DNA of 64,000 nucleotides from Trematomus loennbergii (taxonomy: Eukaryota; Chordata; Actinopteri; Perciformes; Nototheniidae). Location: positions 496,001 through 560,000 of the forward strand of contig JAAOOA010000050.1 in NCBI GenBank assembly GCA_012861695.1. Reading direction: 5' to 3'. This document shows positions 46,991-58,338 of the stretch, piece after piece (position 1 is the first letter of the stretch; each line of letters begins with the position of its first letter). A program made the position numbers and the translations under genes. The notes beneath the pieces are model-generated. The model was not told where the DNA came from. It ran no database searches and worked only from the letters and a program-made list of their open reading frames with translations.

Positions 46991-48028
46991 GAAATCTAGA
47001 CCGCAAAAAAATTAAACAAGCGAGTGCCTGCTTTTCCTGGCCAAGGTCAGGGTCCTTGAACACAACACGAGCCTAACGTGTCATAACGTGGTATATGTCT
47101 CGTCTGACAGGAGTGCAGGTCTGCCGGAGAGCACCAGAACGTCGCTCCGGCACTTCCAAAAATTGCAGTACCCATAAGGAGCCGTACACATGCCGCAGTT
47201 TTTGCGTGGCTGTGTCTTCAGTTGAAAGCCCAGTGGCGATCTGTTCATCTGTCATACTGATCATACAGTCAATAACTTTGTTGTTATTAGCATCTGGTTA
47301 GCTAGCTATGCTAACGAATATAAGAAGCTTTTTCTCTTTATATGATCATTATAGTTATAAAAAAAAGAGAAGACAGGTATAAAATACTATATGACAGTAA
47401 AAAAAAGTTGTTATTAATAAACAAGAATACAGTTTAAAAGGGGAGTGATTTGTAAAATATCCATAAAGAAAAATAAATCTGCTTACAGTTCTGTTTCATA
47501 TGGATGTTGAGAGATATCCATAGATCTCTTAATTTTGCTCTCAAAGTGCACCAGATTGATGCTTTTAACTTCAACATTTAAAAAAAAATCTTAGGGGGTT
47601 TATTTTGATAGTTACCAGAATACATTGTATATTTAATACTAACATAAGCTGGTGATAGATAGATACACTGTATGATTGTGTATGAATGGGTGAATGCTGA
47701 CTTTGGGTGGTAAAGACCTGAAAAGTGCTATATAACTACAGTCCATTTACCATTTATATGACACAAAACAAGATTGTGTTCTGTCTTACTGGTATAACAG
47801 GAACTCCTCAGAACATTAGGTCGAAACAAGTCATTCTGTTGTGCGGAGCTCTGCTTTAGTATTATTCTGGTTTAATTTGTGCATAAAGGGCCGCTGACCG
47901 AGGCTCCACACTGAAGAATGGTGATGTGTGTCTTCCTGTGCTGCAGTCATTAAATCTGGAGCTGTGTCTGGTCTCTGTACACTGTCACCAACCGGGAAGT
48001 GAGGATCCTGTTAGTGAAACATGTTTAT

Positions 48029-48067
<39 letters not shown>

Positions 48068-50101
48068 TGTAGACATGTCTCAGTTTGCAGTAAAGCTTAC
48101 GATGTGTAGCTGTAGACATACAGCGCTGAAGCAGTCCTTGTAGTGTCTGTCTGGTTTGAGAAATGTGTCTAAGAGATGATGTGAAACCAGTTCAGGTTAA
48201 AGGTTTTCCTTTTTCATAAAGATTACTTTTTCGAAGCTCAAGTGGACGAGTCACTTTAGTCAAGAGCAAGATCTCTGGACGATCACTGCAAAACTGCTAA
48301 AATATTTCTCCGGAGTATTCATCGGATTTATGAAAACTAATCCCCAGATTATCATTTCCTTTTTATTTTAATGACCACATGAGCCTTACTTGCCTCCAAA
48401 TATTTCATATTTGAAAATGTGTGATTGACTTTTGGTTGAGAACACTTAATGTAGAAATAGCTTTCGCTTACAAAAAAAGATATCAAAGCAACTCTAAGTA
48501 CACAGCTTGAGACATGACATCAATGGCTTAGCTTAGTTTAGCCTAGCATAAAGACTGTAAGCAGGAGGAAATTATATGTCCAAAATTCTAAATGAAACCC
48601 TACCATCACGTCTAAAGCTCGCTAATTAGCATTTTGTTGGTTTAATATGGATGCACGTAATTTTAAGAATATGCTAGAACTGTTTCATGACAAACATTAG
48701 CCTGCATGCAGTAACTATAACATCACAGGGAAGTTAGCACCTTCACTAGCATCATGCACCCATAGAGATACCAAAACCAATGCTGAACAGAACAGCTGCA
48801 GATACACAGACCACATACAATGTGAGGTAGAGCGGCACAGTTGATTATTGATTAATCCATCAACCGAAAATAAATCAGCAACATTTTTGATAATTGCTTT
48901 ATTATTTTAGTCATTTTTCAAGCAAAACTCTCGATTGTTTGCTAGTTTCAGATTATTGAATATAAGATGTGTTTGTGTTTCAGATGGTAGATTTTTTCGA
49001 ACTTTGGACAGCGCTAGATGTGGCTGTTTTCCCCTGCTTCCAGTCATTATAATACATTACATTATGCTAAGCTAACTAAGCTAAAATAAGGCTAAGCTAA
49101 CCATGTCCTGACTCCAGCTCTGTTTTTAACACTAACATGAGATCAATATCATTTTATGAACTCAGAAAAACACAGATTATTATATTTCCAAAATCTTACA
49201 TGTGTAATGTTTTATTGAATATTATGAAAAAGTCTGGGAAAGTTCACAAAAAGGCCACTCAAAGTCAGGGTAACAGTAAAAAAGATAATGCATCTCGTGA
49301 CAATACATAATAGAAAGGAGACCTCTAAGAACTAAATACCAGATGTAGTTTGTTGTAGGCTGGTCCTTATCTAGGAGCAGCCTACATGGTGTTAACCCAC
49401 ATGTAGAAGCCCACACAACCTGGGACTGCTATAAATACAAGCAGATGAGAGAGAGGCAGATTTTCAGAGAAGAGCACATTTGCATGCTGACCCACATTAA
49501 CTGTGTGACAGTCGGAGGATATTTCCTCCCTCGGATGTTAGTGCACTCCTGCCCACACAACACAGAGCCAAGGCATATGTTTGTAACTCTTTCAGAGAGC
49601 AAAGTGATCATCTTCCTACGGACAAAACATGTTTTTCAGTCAACAAGTGAATCAAGTCGATCCTAATCTTTGGTGAGCTAAATCAGAAACTATCATCTGG
49701 AGTAATCTGTTTAAAAGCCTTGTGGTGCATTTCGCTGCCGCCAGCTGTTCAACATATAATCAATCTCACAATGATTGTATCTTCTTACATTTACCACACA
49801 ACTTCAGTCATGGAGCCTGAAATGGTTCAGAAGTTGTTCCACTGCAGGCATCTATGTGGATTTTTATGTGGCTCATCTCATTAGTGATGGCATACTTGTT
49901 GGACTCATTGACCCTGTTGGTGTGTGCTCTATCTGTGAGTGCATCAGCCTTGTAATCGCTGCCGGGGAATGCAGAGAATGCCACAGATGAGAGGAGGTCG
50001 TGCTCAGAGTCTCAGCCTCATTATATGTGTCGGAAGGCTAAAGAAGCTGTTATTACAGAAACATAAGAAAATGTGAGCTGCTACATGCAAAACTACGGAG
50101 C
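46991..50101. other. Non-coding stretch with minor repeats
   Basis: It includes an L2/SINE-type tail at about 47680-47757 (GTGTATGAATGGGTGAATG, AGTGCTATATAACTACAGTC) and an (ACAG)n repeat at 48029-48066. ORFs at 47073-47301, 49222-49666 and 49775-49990 show no recognisable motif. Confidence 0.45.
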
Positions 50102-50235
50102 CCCTAGGGGGCATGGAGAAGAAAAGAAAATTGGTAGAATTAATTTTTTAAATAAATATGTTTGCAAGATATCGCAAAACCTTTCATTTAGCTCAATGTA
50201 CTTCCGGGTCAGTTCGGCAACACAGAAACCACAAC

Positions 50236-50304
50236 AATGGAGCGGTTAATCGATTTTTACTTTGAGCTTGGCCTCAAATATAAAGATATAACATCAGTGC
50301 TTGG
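50236..50304 (+). pseudogene. Integrase-like N-terminal fragment, left arm
   Basis: Reads MERLIDFYFELGLKYKDITS then VLG, where the hAT at 50305 breaks it. It matches the start of the minus-strand ORF at 51895-52062 except at residues 3, 4 and 15. Confidence 0.65.
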
Positions 50305-51746
50305 CAGTGGCGTAACAAGGTTGTGATTGGCCCCAGTGCAAATATTGTTTTGGGCCCCCCATCGCCCCAAACATAAGCGCACGCTGATGCGCTCACACAC
50401 GCACGGACATACACAACCACTCAGAAGCGTCACATGTATAGGCTATCAACAACAGCCTGCCCTGGCCTCAGACCACCACAGCCTGACAACGGCACAGCGA
50501 ACTAAGAAGAGGATTAAACCTGTTTCCTTGATGTTTGTCTCTGGGGAATGGGCCAGTAGGCCTACATAGACCGGTTGCTATAATATAGCTTCTGAGGCCT
50601 GTACTACGAAGCTGGATTTTCGCTTAGCCGGCTAACTTCAGGGAAAGCTCGGGCTTTCCGGTCCTACGACGCTGGTTCTCTTTTTAGCGGGCTAGATCTC
50701 CATGGTAACTTATGCTGAGCGGCTAACCTCCTCGGGAGGAGGTTAGGTTGCAGGCTAAGAGATTAACTCAGTGAAAGCACCGCCTGCTGACCAATCAGAG
50801 CTCCGTGTGCGGAGTTTAAAGCTATCAAGTCATATTACAGGATAGAGGAAATACAGAAAAATTGCCGTTGCAGGAAAGACGCGGCAAAAATCAACTGAGT
50901 GAACGTGAAAATTAATAGAATATCCCCTCCTCCATCTTCAGAGCAATCTGACTATTATAACATTAGCGTTAAGAAAGCTTACTTAAATATCTGCCACAAC
51001 ATAAGTAACCGGATCAGAGTAACATTAAGTACAGTCCGCGGCACTGTGAGTGCAGACGTCGATGTGTCCCATTATCATTCATATCATATCACATCATAAT
51101 GTATCATATATTTCCTTATCTGAGTCAGCTTCTTGAGCCGTATCTGGCCGTGCAACACTCACAGTGTCACATACTGTGCAGAAGTATTATTTTAAGCAAC
51201 ACATTAAGTTGACGAAACACTCGAGTCAAATGTAATGAAAGTCAGATCGTGTCTTAGACGGGGCAGTGATATCATAAACCTGTTAATGTACGCATTCAAA
51301 CGCTTTTTCTTTTACCAGCTGTATTCACCTTGCAGGTGCAGCTATGTGGCTTTGATCCTGGATAAAGTGTTTAAGTCATGGATGTTTAAAGTTTAACTTC
51401 TTCATATTTGACTAATATTAAAGTTCACTTTTCATTCAGGAAGTATGACGCTGCGCTGTCAGTACGCTTGTCCGTGTTTGAGATTGGTCGAATGCTCCAA
51501 ATACCACCCCTTTCATGTGAACGCGCACCTAACTAGATAGGACACGGCTGGCTTGAGCGATCCACTTGATAACCAGCGTCGTAGTACAGTTTAGCGAGAG
51601 CGCGTATGTTTTGGATTGGGCCAACCGGCTAACTCAAACATATCCAGGTTAGGTTGAACCAGCTTTGTAGTACAGGCCTCAGATCTTGGCGTCGGGGGTC
51701 TTAATAGCGTGTTGCACCGGCTGCACCGTCGATAGTTACGCCACTG
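50305..51746. mobile_element. 1.44-kb hAT with exact 8-bp duplication
   Basis: The ends are CAGTGGCGTAAC and GTTACGCCACTG. The duplication GTGCTTGG lies at 50297-50304 and 51747-51754. The left end continues with GGCCCCAGTGCAAATATTG. Most of its interior is a second transposon (50592-51682). No transposase frame remains. Confidence 0.92.
50592..51682. mobile_element. Nested TIR element, CTGAGGCCTGTACTACGAAG ends
   Basis: Left end CTGAGGCCTGTACTACGAAG and right end, reverse-complemented, CTGAGGCCTGTACTACAAAG. Inward similarity extends through GCTGG. PIF/Harbinger MITEs with GGCCTGTACTACGAAGC ends are common in fish, so that origin is likely. The exact boundary and duplication are unclear because flanking bases extend the palindrome. 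The interior has a 17-codon basic stretch (RIEEIQKNCRCRKDAAK) but no recognisable gene. Confidence 0.75.
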
Positions 51747-51894
51747 GTGCTTGGCAATAGGCACGGGTGAGTACCGGCCCAATTCAAGCACTGCCTGTAG
51801 CTCGTTGTCTACCTTGCTATTATTGTAAAGTCATGTTGTTTGTATTTTTACAATGTTATGTTCATGAGTTATTGATCCGCGAAATTCGAATCTG

Positions 51895-52062
51895 TCAATA
51901 ACTCAGCTCAGAGTATGCTTTGCGACGTGCATGTCCCCTCGCTCTGAGTGTTCTCTTGAGGTGTCTTTCACTTATGTGAAACCTGTGCCTATTGCCAAGC
52001 ACTGATGTTATATCTTTACATTTTAGGCCAAGCTCAAAGTAAAAATCGATGAACAGCTCCAT
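51895..52062 (-). CDS. 55-residue integrase-like helix-turn-helix ORF, right arm
   Basis: The ORF starts MELFIDFYFELGLKCKDITS and contains ISERHLKRTLRARG before a stop. F.LGL..KDI...L...H...IS.R.LKR.L...G is the N-terminal helix-turn-helix found ahead of the integrase core in a family of fish integrase-like transposases. It would bind the transposon ends. The DDE core is absent here, so the protein as encoded could bind but not cut. It is too short to be found by length filters. Whether it is expressed is unknown. The family assignment is from pattern recognition. Confidence 0.55.
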   Translation of the reverse strand: MELFIDFYFELGLKCKDITSVLGNRHRFHISERHLKRTLRARGHARRKAYSELSY

Positions 52063-52857
52063 TGTTGTGGTTTCTGTGTTGCCGAACTGACCCGGAAATA
52101 CATTGAGCTAATTGAAAAGTTTTGCGAGATCTAGCAATCTTTTTTTAATTTTTCTAATAAACAATTTTTTTGTCATCTCCATGTCCCCTAGGGCAGTGGT
52201 CCCCAACCACTGGTCCCGGTCCGCGGGTCATTTGGTACCGGGCCGCAGAGAAAGATTGAATGAAAAAATATTTTATTAAAATATTATAAAATATTTTTTT
52301 ATAAAAATATTATACAAAGATATTTTATTGACTTATTGATTATCAGTCTGAAAGACATTTAATTTTTCGCGTGCCGTGAATTATTACAGTGATACCTTTT
52401 TCTGAACCAGCCCAACTCATGGAAAACCGCCCATCTGGCAACACTGACCGCGAGAGCAGTCTGGACTCTGTAACGTCATAACGCTGTGATTTTCGTTTGC
52501 ATTACTGGTCTGGGGGAAGCTTGCGAGTGTGTGTGTCTGTGTGTTTGTGTATTTTTGCGTTTGTGTGTATTGTGTATGTTTCCCGGGGAAAACACTCAAA
52601 AGAAACACCGGCTGTTGCAGACCCAGCGCCAGAACAAATCTACAGATTTTCATGGGAGGGCACACAAAACCGTCATGTGCCGCGACCAGTGGCGGCGCCA
52701 GAGATTTTCTTTTGGGAGTGCTGTGGGGTAGCTTGACGTTTCATAGAGGGTGCTCAAACATGTACAGTAGGGTTTCCCATTAATGTACCGGGCGAAACAG
52801 TTTAATTTTCTACTGTAACACTCCCCACACGCACACAGTACAGCCGCGACTGTTACA

Positions 52858-53141
52858 ACCCTGCTGAAAAAACCAGCATAGACCAGCATGGTGTTGACCA
52901 GCATAGACCAGCATAGTTGACCAGCATATGTTGTGTTTTGGTCACTTGTATGCTGGTCTATGCTGGTCTATGCTGGTATGCTGGTCTATGCTGGTCTATG
53001 CTGGTGACCAGCATACCAGCATAGACCAGCATACCAGCATAGAAGTGACCAAAACACAACATATGCTGGTTTTGCTGGTCAACTATGCTGGTCTATGCTG
53101 GTCAACACCATGCTGGTCTATGCTGATGTTTTCAGCAGGGT
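52858..53141. mobile_element. 284-bp palindromic MITE (ACCCTGCTGAAAA ends)
   Basis: ACCCTGCTGAAAA and TTTTCAGCAGGGT frame a near-complete palindrome made of ACCAGCATAGACCAGCAT units on the left and their complements on the right. ATGTTGTGTTTTGGTCACTT and its complement lie inside. It is non-coding; the ORF at 52928-53143 is a product of the repeat. Related GCTGGT words occur at 33855-34010 and 57265-57370. Confidence 0.88.
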
Positions 53142-53180
53142 GAAAATGTCTGCTTTATTTGGTTCTGTTCTACATTAATT

Positions 53181-53354
53181 TGTGAAGCAGCTTTTTCTGA
53201 CATGAATGTGATGAAATCTAAATACAGAACAAGACTGACTGATGAACATTTAAATGACTCTATTAGAGTGAACCTAAGTGGGTACACTCCAGCATACACC
53301 TGTATGGTGGACTCATGCAGTGCCAGTCATCTCACTCACTGTAAAAAAGAGTGA
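53181..53354 (+). pseudogene. hAT transposase C-terminal dimerisation region
   Basis: The frame CEAAFSDMNVMKSKYRTRLT, DEHLNDSIRVNLS, then a tail to TGA at 53352 matches the hAT C-terminal dimerisation signature (CE..FS.MN..KSK.R.RL...HL...IR). Upstream codons contain a stop, so only this C-terminus survives. It resembles the ZBED/EPM2AIP1-like hAT group. Confidence 0.82.
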
Positions 53355-53360
53355 ATGCAC

Positions 53361-54647
53361 TTATTTTACACATGTGCCATAAGATGCTTGTAAGGTGGTG
53401 ATTAAGAACATTTATGTGAATTTTCAGTGATGTACTTACTAAACAGGACGTTTCTGAATGGTTAGTTGACAAGCTGTTTATTTTACGTTAACTCTGTTTG
53501 TTGTTACGATGCTTGCTACTTATTCCGTTTCCGTTCATATTTTGGCTAATTAGCAAGAATGCAATGTGTACAGTTTGTAACAGAGTTTGTAACGCAAAAA
53601 CAGTGGTACATATATATATTTATATAGGGAGGCATTAATCTTTTCAGCATATGGCCGCATTGCGTTTATTATTAGTTTACAGTCCTTTTCTTCCAACATC
53701 GTGCAACAAGTGTTACTGTTGGAAAGTTCAATAACTTTTGGTCATAAAAAGTATAACTCCAGATGCTTAAACACCTCAGTTGTCAGCAATGTGTGTAGTT
53801 TCACATGTGTTTTTAAAAGCTCAGTTATTGACTTCTTTATACAGGTGTACATGTGGAAATTCTGAACATGAGAATGTGTGCTGCATTGAGATACCAAAGG
53901 TAACATTTTTGATAGCTTCACTAAGTTGTCTGTTTAGAGAATACATTTTTCACATGTCATTCAATATGTTTATCACACTAGGTGTCAAGACGGATGCAGG
54001 ATCTTGAGGACTCTGTGCGTTGTATGGTGGACATTACATTACATGTCACTTGTTAGACGCTTTTATCCAAAGCGACTTACATACTCAATACTGTGGGCAA
54101 TCCCCGAAACGTTTTTTTCAAATGGAATGCAGTTGGAGGTCAACCAATCACAGAGCTTGAGGACTAATCACGGGGTTTGTCGAGCAAAGCGGAACGATAG
54201 CTGAGGATTATGGGTAGTGTAGTGTCTTCGGCAATCCTAAACTCCGAAAAAATATTTGTTTCTCCGAATCGAAGGGGAAAAATACAAAAGCATTGTACAC
54301 AATTTAAGTTGTGTAATTAACAAGGATAATCTGGTGTGTTTGAGTTGATGAGTAGTGCAGATATCACTGTAAAATCAATCGACAGTAAGGAGAATACTTA
54401 CTTCCGGGTGTAAAATCCTCTGTTATCCAATGGGAATGGACGCTCACATTGTCTTCAACTGCCGCCGACATGGACCGATGCGGTGCTTCCCTGAGCGTCA
54501 AATACCGCCGCCGATGGGAATACATGGCAATCAGTTGAAAGCTCTTTGCGTCTGTTTATGAAGCTGAAGGAGACTCGGCGCGTCACAACTGCACGCCAAA
54601 GGACCCTGACCAAGCGTCGCTATTGGACTATCAGGGAGTGAGACTGT
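53361..54647. other. Non-coding stretch with one dispersed fish repeat
   Basis: Bases 54030-54085 contain ACATTACATGTCACTTGTTA and GACGCTTTTATCCAAAGCGA, a motif I know as very common in fish DNA. No gene is seen; ORFs at 53780-54204 have no motif. Confidence 0.5.
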
Positions 54648-54805
54648 GGGTGTTTCTCAATCGCGAGTACGCTTGCTTGGTAGCACATGTCTGCCTGGCA
54701 TTCGGAAAACGAAGAGTGGAACAGGCTAGCAAGTGTGCAGGTGTGTGTCATATGAGAGGCCCCGCCTTACATCTTCCGCCACAGATTTGGGGAAATTGGT
54801 CCGTG
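54648..54805 (-). mobile_element. Truncated MITE, GGGTGTTTCTCAAT family
   Basis: It starts GGGTGTTTCTCAATCGCGAG and matches the reverse complement of the right half of 19475-19863, with a deletion after CATGTCTGCC. It stops at GGTCCGTG, where the 20-bp minisatellite begins. Confidence 0.88.
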
Positions 54806-56501
54806 GTGTTTTCTGAAATGCTGTGGTGTTTTCTGAAATGCTGTAGTGTTTTCTGAAATGCTGTAGTGTTTTCTGAAATGTGTGTGTGTTTTCTGAAATG
54901 TTGAAGTATTTTGTGAAATGCTGTGGTGTTTTGTGAAATGCTGTGGTGTTTTGTGAAATGCTGTGGTGTTTTGTGAAATGCTGTGGTGTTTTGTGAAATG
55001 CTGTAGTGTTTAGTGAAATGCTGTGGTGTTTAGTGAAATGCTGTGGTGTCTTGTGAAATGCTGTGGTGTTTTCTAAAATGCTGTGGTGTTTCCTGAAATG
55101 CTGTAGCGTTTTGTGAAATGCTGTGGCGTTTTCTGATATGCTGTAGCGTTTTCTGAAATGCTGTGGTGTTTTCTGAAATGTTGAAGTATTTTGTGAAATG
55201 CTGTGGTGTTTTGTGAAATGCTGTGGTGTTTTGTGAAATGCTGTGGTGTTTTGTGAAATGCTGTGGTGTTTTGTGAAATGCTGTAGTGTTTAGTGAAATG
55301 CTGTGGTGTTTAGTGAAATGCTGTGGTGTCTTGTGAAATGCTGTGGTGTTTTCTAAAATGCTGTGGTGTTTCCTGAAATGCTGTAGCGTTTTGTGAAATG
55401 CTGTGGCGTTTTCTGATATGCTGTAGCGTTTTCTGAAATGCTGTGGCATTTTCTGAAATGCTGTGGCATTTTCTGAAATGCTGTGGCGTTTTGTGAAATG
55501 CTGTTGTGTTTTGTGAAATGCTGTAGTGTTTTCTGAAATGCTGTTGTGTTTTGTGAAATGCTGTAGTGTTTTGTGAAATGCTGTAGTGTTTTGTGAAATG
55601 CTGTGGCATTTTCTGAAATGCTGTGGCATTTTCTGAAATGCTGTGGCGTTTTGTGAAATGCTGTTGTTTTTGTGAAATGCTGTAGTGTTTTCTGAAATGC
55701 TGTTGTGTTTTGTGAAATGCTGTGGTGTTTTGTGAAATGCTGTGGTGTTTTGTGAAATGCTGTGGTGTTTTCTGAAATGCTGTGGTGTTTTGTGAAATGC
55801 TGTGGTGTTTTGTGAAATGCTGTAGTGTTTAGTGAAATGCTGTGGTGTCTTGTGAAATGCTGTGGTGTTTTCTAAAATGCTGTGGTGTTTCCTGAAATGC
55901 TGTAGCGTTTTGTGAAATGCTGTGGCGTTTTCTGATATGCTGTAGTGTTTTCTGAAATGCTGTGGTGTTTTGTGAAATGCTGTGGTGTTTTGTGAAATGC
56001 TGTGGTGTTTTGTGAAATGCTGTAGTGTTTAGTGAAATGCTGTGGTGTCTTGTGAAATGCTGTGGTGTTTTCTAAAATGCTGTGGTGTTTCCTGAAATGC
56101 TGTAGCGTTTTGTGAAATGCTGTGGCGTTTTCTGATATGCTGTAGTGTTTTCTGATATGCTGTAGCGTTTTCTGAAATGCTGTGGCATTTTCTGAAATGC
56201 TGTGGTGTTTTGTGAAATGCTGTAGTGTTTTGTGAAATGCTGTTGTGTTTTGTGAAATGCTGTAGTGTTTTCTGAAATGCTGTTGTGTTTTGTGAAATGC
56301 TGTAGTGTTTTCTGAAATGCTGTGGTGTTTTGTGAAATGCTGTAGTGTTTTGTGAAATGCTGTGGTGTTTTGTGAAATGCTGTAGTGTTTTGTGAAATGC
56401 TGTGGTGTTTTGTGAAATGCTGTGGTGTTTTGTGAAATGCTGTGGTGTTTCCTGAAATGCTGTAGCGTTTTCTGAAATGCTGTGGTGTTTTGTGAAATGT
56501 T
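54806..56501. repeat. 20-bp minisatellite, about 85 units, with higher-order structure
   Basis: The unit is CTGTGGTGTTTTGTGAAATG with variants at five or six positions. Blocks of units recur in the same order: the TCTAAAATG unit followed by a TCCTGAAATG unit appears near 55072, 55352, 55872 and 56072, so multi-unit blocks were copied. Minus-strand ORFs (55030-55629, 56029-56553) are stop-free repetition and not genes. The array starts where the MITE breaks. Confidence 0.97.
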
Positions 56502-57445
56502 GCTTTGACTTGCACTTCAGGGCCACCGTAATTTTTAGTGGCCCGAGCGGCAAGTGGAAAGTACGTTATGCTGGCCTGGGGTGTCTAAATAGTGCTTCCG
56601 GGCCAGCGGGCCATTTATAATGTCGAGCCCTGCATTGTAATTCACCAAAAGCAATTGTTGACTGTAACGTTTATGCCAACCAACTGTAATTTGTAATGCA
56701 TTTTACCATACTTTAATGGTCAAGTTCTGGCAACCACAGCAGCCCAAATGTTAACGTAAATGTCAAGTTTTCTTTTTACAGTGTACTTATATCTGTACAT
56801 TTATTTTCAGTTTGCTACAAGAAGTGGCTTCAACAGACAGAAATGCAGGCCAGATTGGGAAAGGCTGGACGCTACACAACGGGAAACATTATGGACATGA
56901 ACAAGGAAAAACAAAAAACACTTTCTTTGTTGCCTTTTTCTTATCATACTGTTTTTGTTACCATTTAAATATTGAATTCTATTTATTACTTTTATTTTAA
57001 ATCAAATGCACCTGTTTTAGATAATATATTTATTTTGATGTGTAGGTTGGTTTGCAGGTTGGTTGTTATTTGTATAATTATTGTATTGTTACTGTGTATT
57101 TTATTATATTAACTAGCTATTTATTGCTATTTATTACATTAAAATACTGTTATGAACACTATACAATGTCTTTATTTTGGTAGATACCAGAATACATTAC
57201 ACAATGAATCTTTGTAATATATTTATGTTCTCTGGTTTAAATAATCATACCAGTATTTAAACAATGTATGCTGGTCACCTGGCATCCTGGTAGCATGGTA
57301 TATTTAATACTATTATTAAACATAAACTGGTGATAGATGGATGCTGGTGACCAGCCCAGCATACCAGCATACTATGAACGAGTTTTAGTCATGCTTTTAT
57401 ACTCACTTATGTGTCTCTCCAGTGAAGAAACACAAGCATTATAGA
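56502..57445. other. Non-coding stretch, no gene seen
   Basis: Contains GGGCCACCGTAATTTTTAGT with nearby GTGGCCC and GGGCCAGCGGGCC motifs (56520-56612), AT-rich sequence, and GCTGGT-type words at about 57265-57370. The ORF at 56812-57000 has no recognisable domain. Confidence 0.45.
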
Positions 57446-57453
57446 CTTCAGAT

Positions 57454-57748
57454 TAGGGCTGTCAGTCGATTAAAATATTTAATCGCGATTAATCGCATGA
57501 TTGTCCATAGTTAATCGCGATTAATCGCAAATTAATCGCACATTTTTTTATCTGTTCTAAATGTACCTTAGAGGGATATCTTTCAAGTTTTTAATACTCT
57601 TATCAACATATGAGTGGACAAATATGCTTTATATGTTTGTTTATTATCATTTGAACAATGACAAATATTCTCATGAATATTAAACACAACAACCTCTGAA
57701 CATTACAAATATTCGCCTCAATTGAACCTGGAACCTCTCTCATACAAT

Positions 57749-57796
<48 letters not shown>

Positions 57797-58330
57797 AGAC
57801 ACTGTGATGGATCGTTGAGCTCAAGGCATATATGCTCGAACGGGAGCTGCCTGGACGCTGCAATAATGTTGCGCGTACTATCCGTGCTGAGTGTGCTGAC
57901 TTTTCGTACAATGTCCCACTGTCTGGCTACCTGCATAAAGTCAAGTGCTCGGCGCAGTTGTCGGCGAAATGTCATTGAAACAGCTCCTTATATCCGTTAG
58001 CGCAGCTAGCTAGCACCAGATGCTAACAACAACAACACGTAAGGTGTGCCTCGCTCGCGCGAGTCGCGCCACACATACACACTCCCTCCCGGTCCTCCCG
58101 ATGGCCAGTCCGGGCCTGCCGGTGAGCGTGGAAGTGTGGTCTGCCACAAGCGGGCGGCAGGAGCGGGGCTGTCAGCATCAGCTTGTCGATGGTATTTTAC
58201 ACTCGATGCGCTCTGAAACTACGGCGGCCGAGGACAAAAAATACACATGCGTTAATCGCGTTAAAATAATTAGTGGTGTTAATTTTTTTTTGCGTTAACG
58301 CGTTATTAACGCGTTAACTTGACAGCCCTA
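57454..58330. mobile_element. 877-bp hAT (TAGGGCTGTCA ends) with exact 8-bp duplication
   Basis: The ends are TAGGGCTGTCAG and TTGACAGCCCTA. The duplication CTTCAGAT lies at 57446-57453 and 58331-58338. Both subterminal regions hold repeated palindromic words: TTAATCGCGATTAATCGC on the left and CGTTAACGCGTTATTAACGC on the right. A (GT)n array (57754-57795) sits inside. There is no transposase; the ORFs at 57603-58298 are not supported. An 8-bp duplication indicates hAT, although the TAG start is unusual for CAG-type hATs. Confidence 0.85.
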
Positions 58331-58338
58331 CTTCAGAT

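Larger units (their letters stand above)
50102..52193. mobile_element. Fold-back DNA transposon with duplicated integrase-like N-terminus, invaded twice
   Basis: The outer ends CCCTAGGGGGCATGGAGA and TCTCCATGTCCCCTAGGG are inverted repeats. Inside, about 200 bp on each side (50102-50304 and about 51990-52193) are inverted copies, both holding the start of the same ORF (ATGGAGCGGTTAATCGATTT at 50236 and its partner at 52062 on the minus strand). A second inner inversion pairs CTTGGCAATAGGCACGGGT (51750) with the complement near 52000. The left ORF copy was cut by the hAT at 50305-51746. I know TIR elements with integrase-like transposases from fish, but the family name is uncertain. Confidence 0.7.
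52194..53360 (+). mobile_element. hAT remnant: left end and transposase C-terminus
   Basis: The left end CAGTGGTCCCCAACCACTGG starts directly after the fold-back element, followed by CCGGTCCGCGGG, a well-known vertebrate hAT end. About 1 kb downstream is a hAT dimerisation fragment (53181-53354) in the same orientation. Between them are a dispersed repeat shared with 26995-27150 (52490-52615), a hAT-like end CAGTGGCGGCGCCAGAG (52687) and a fold-back MITE (52858-53141). The right end was not found. Confidence 0.6.

Noticed and set aside
55030..56553. Minus-strand His/Thr/Lys-rich proteins
   Set aside because: Products of the 20-bp minisatellite read in a stop-free frame.
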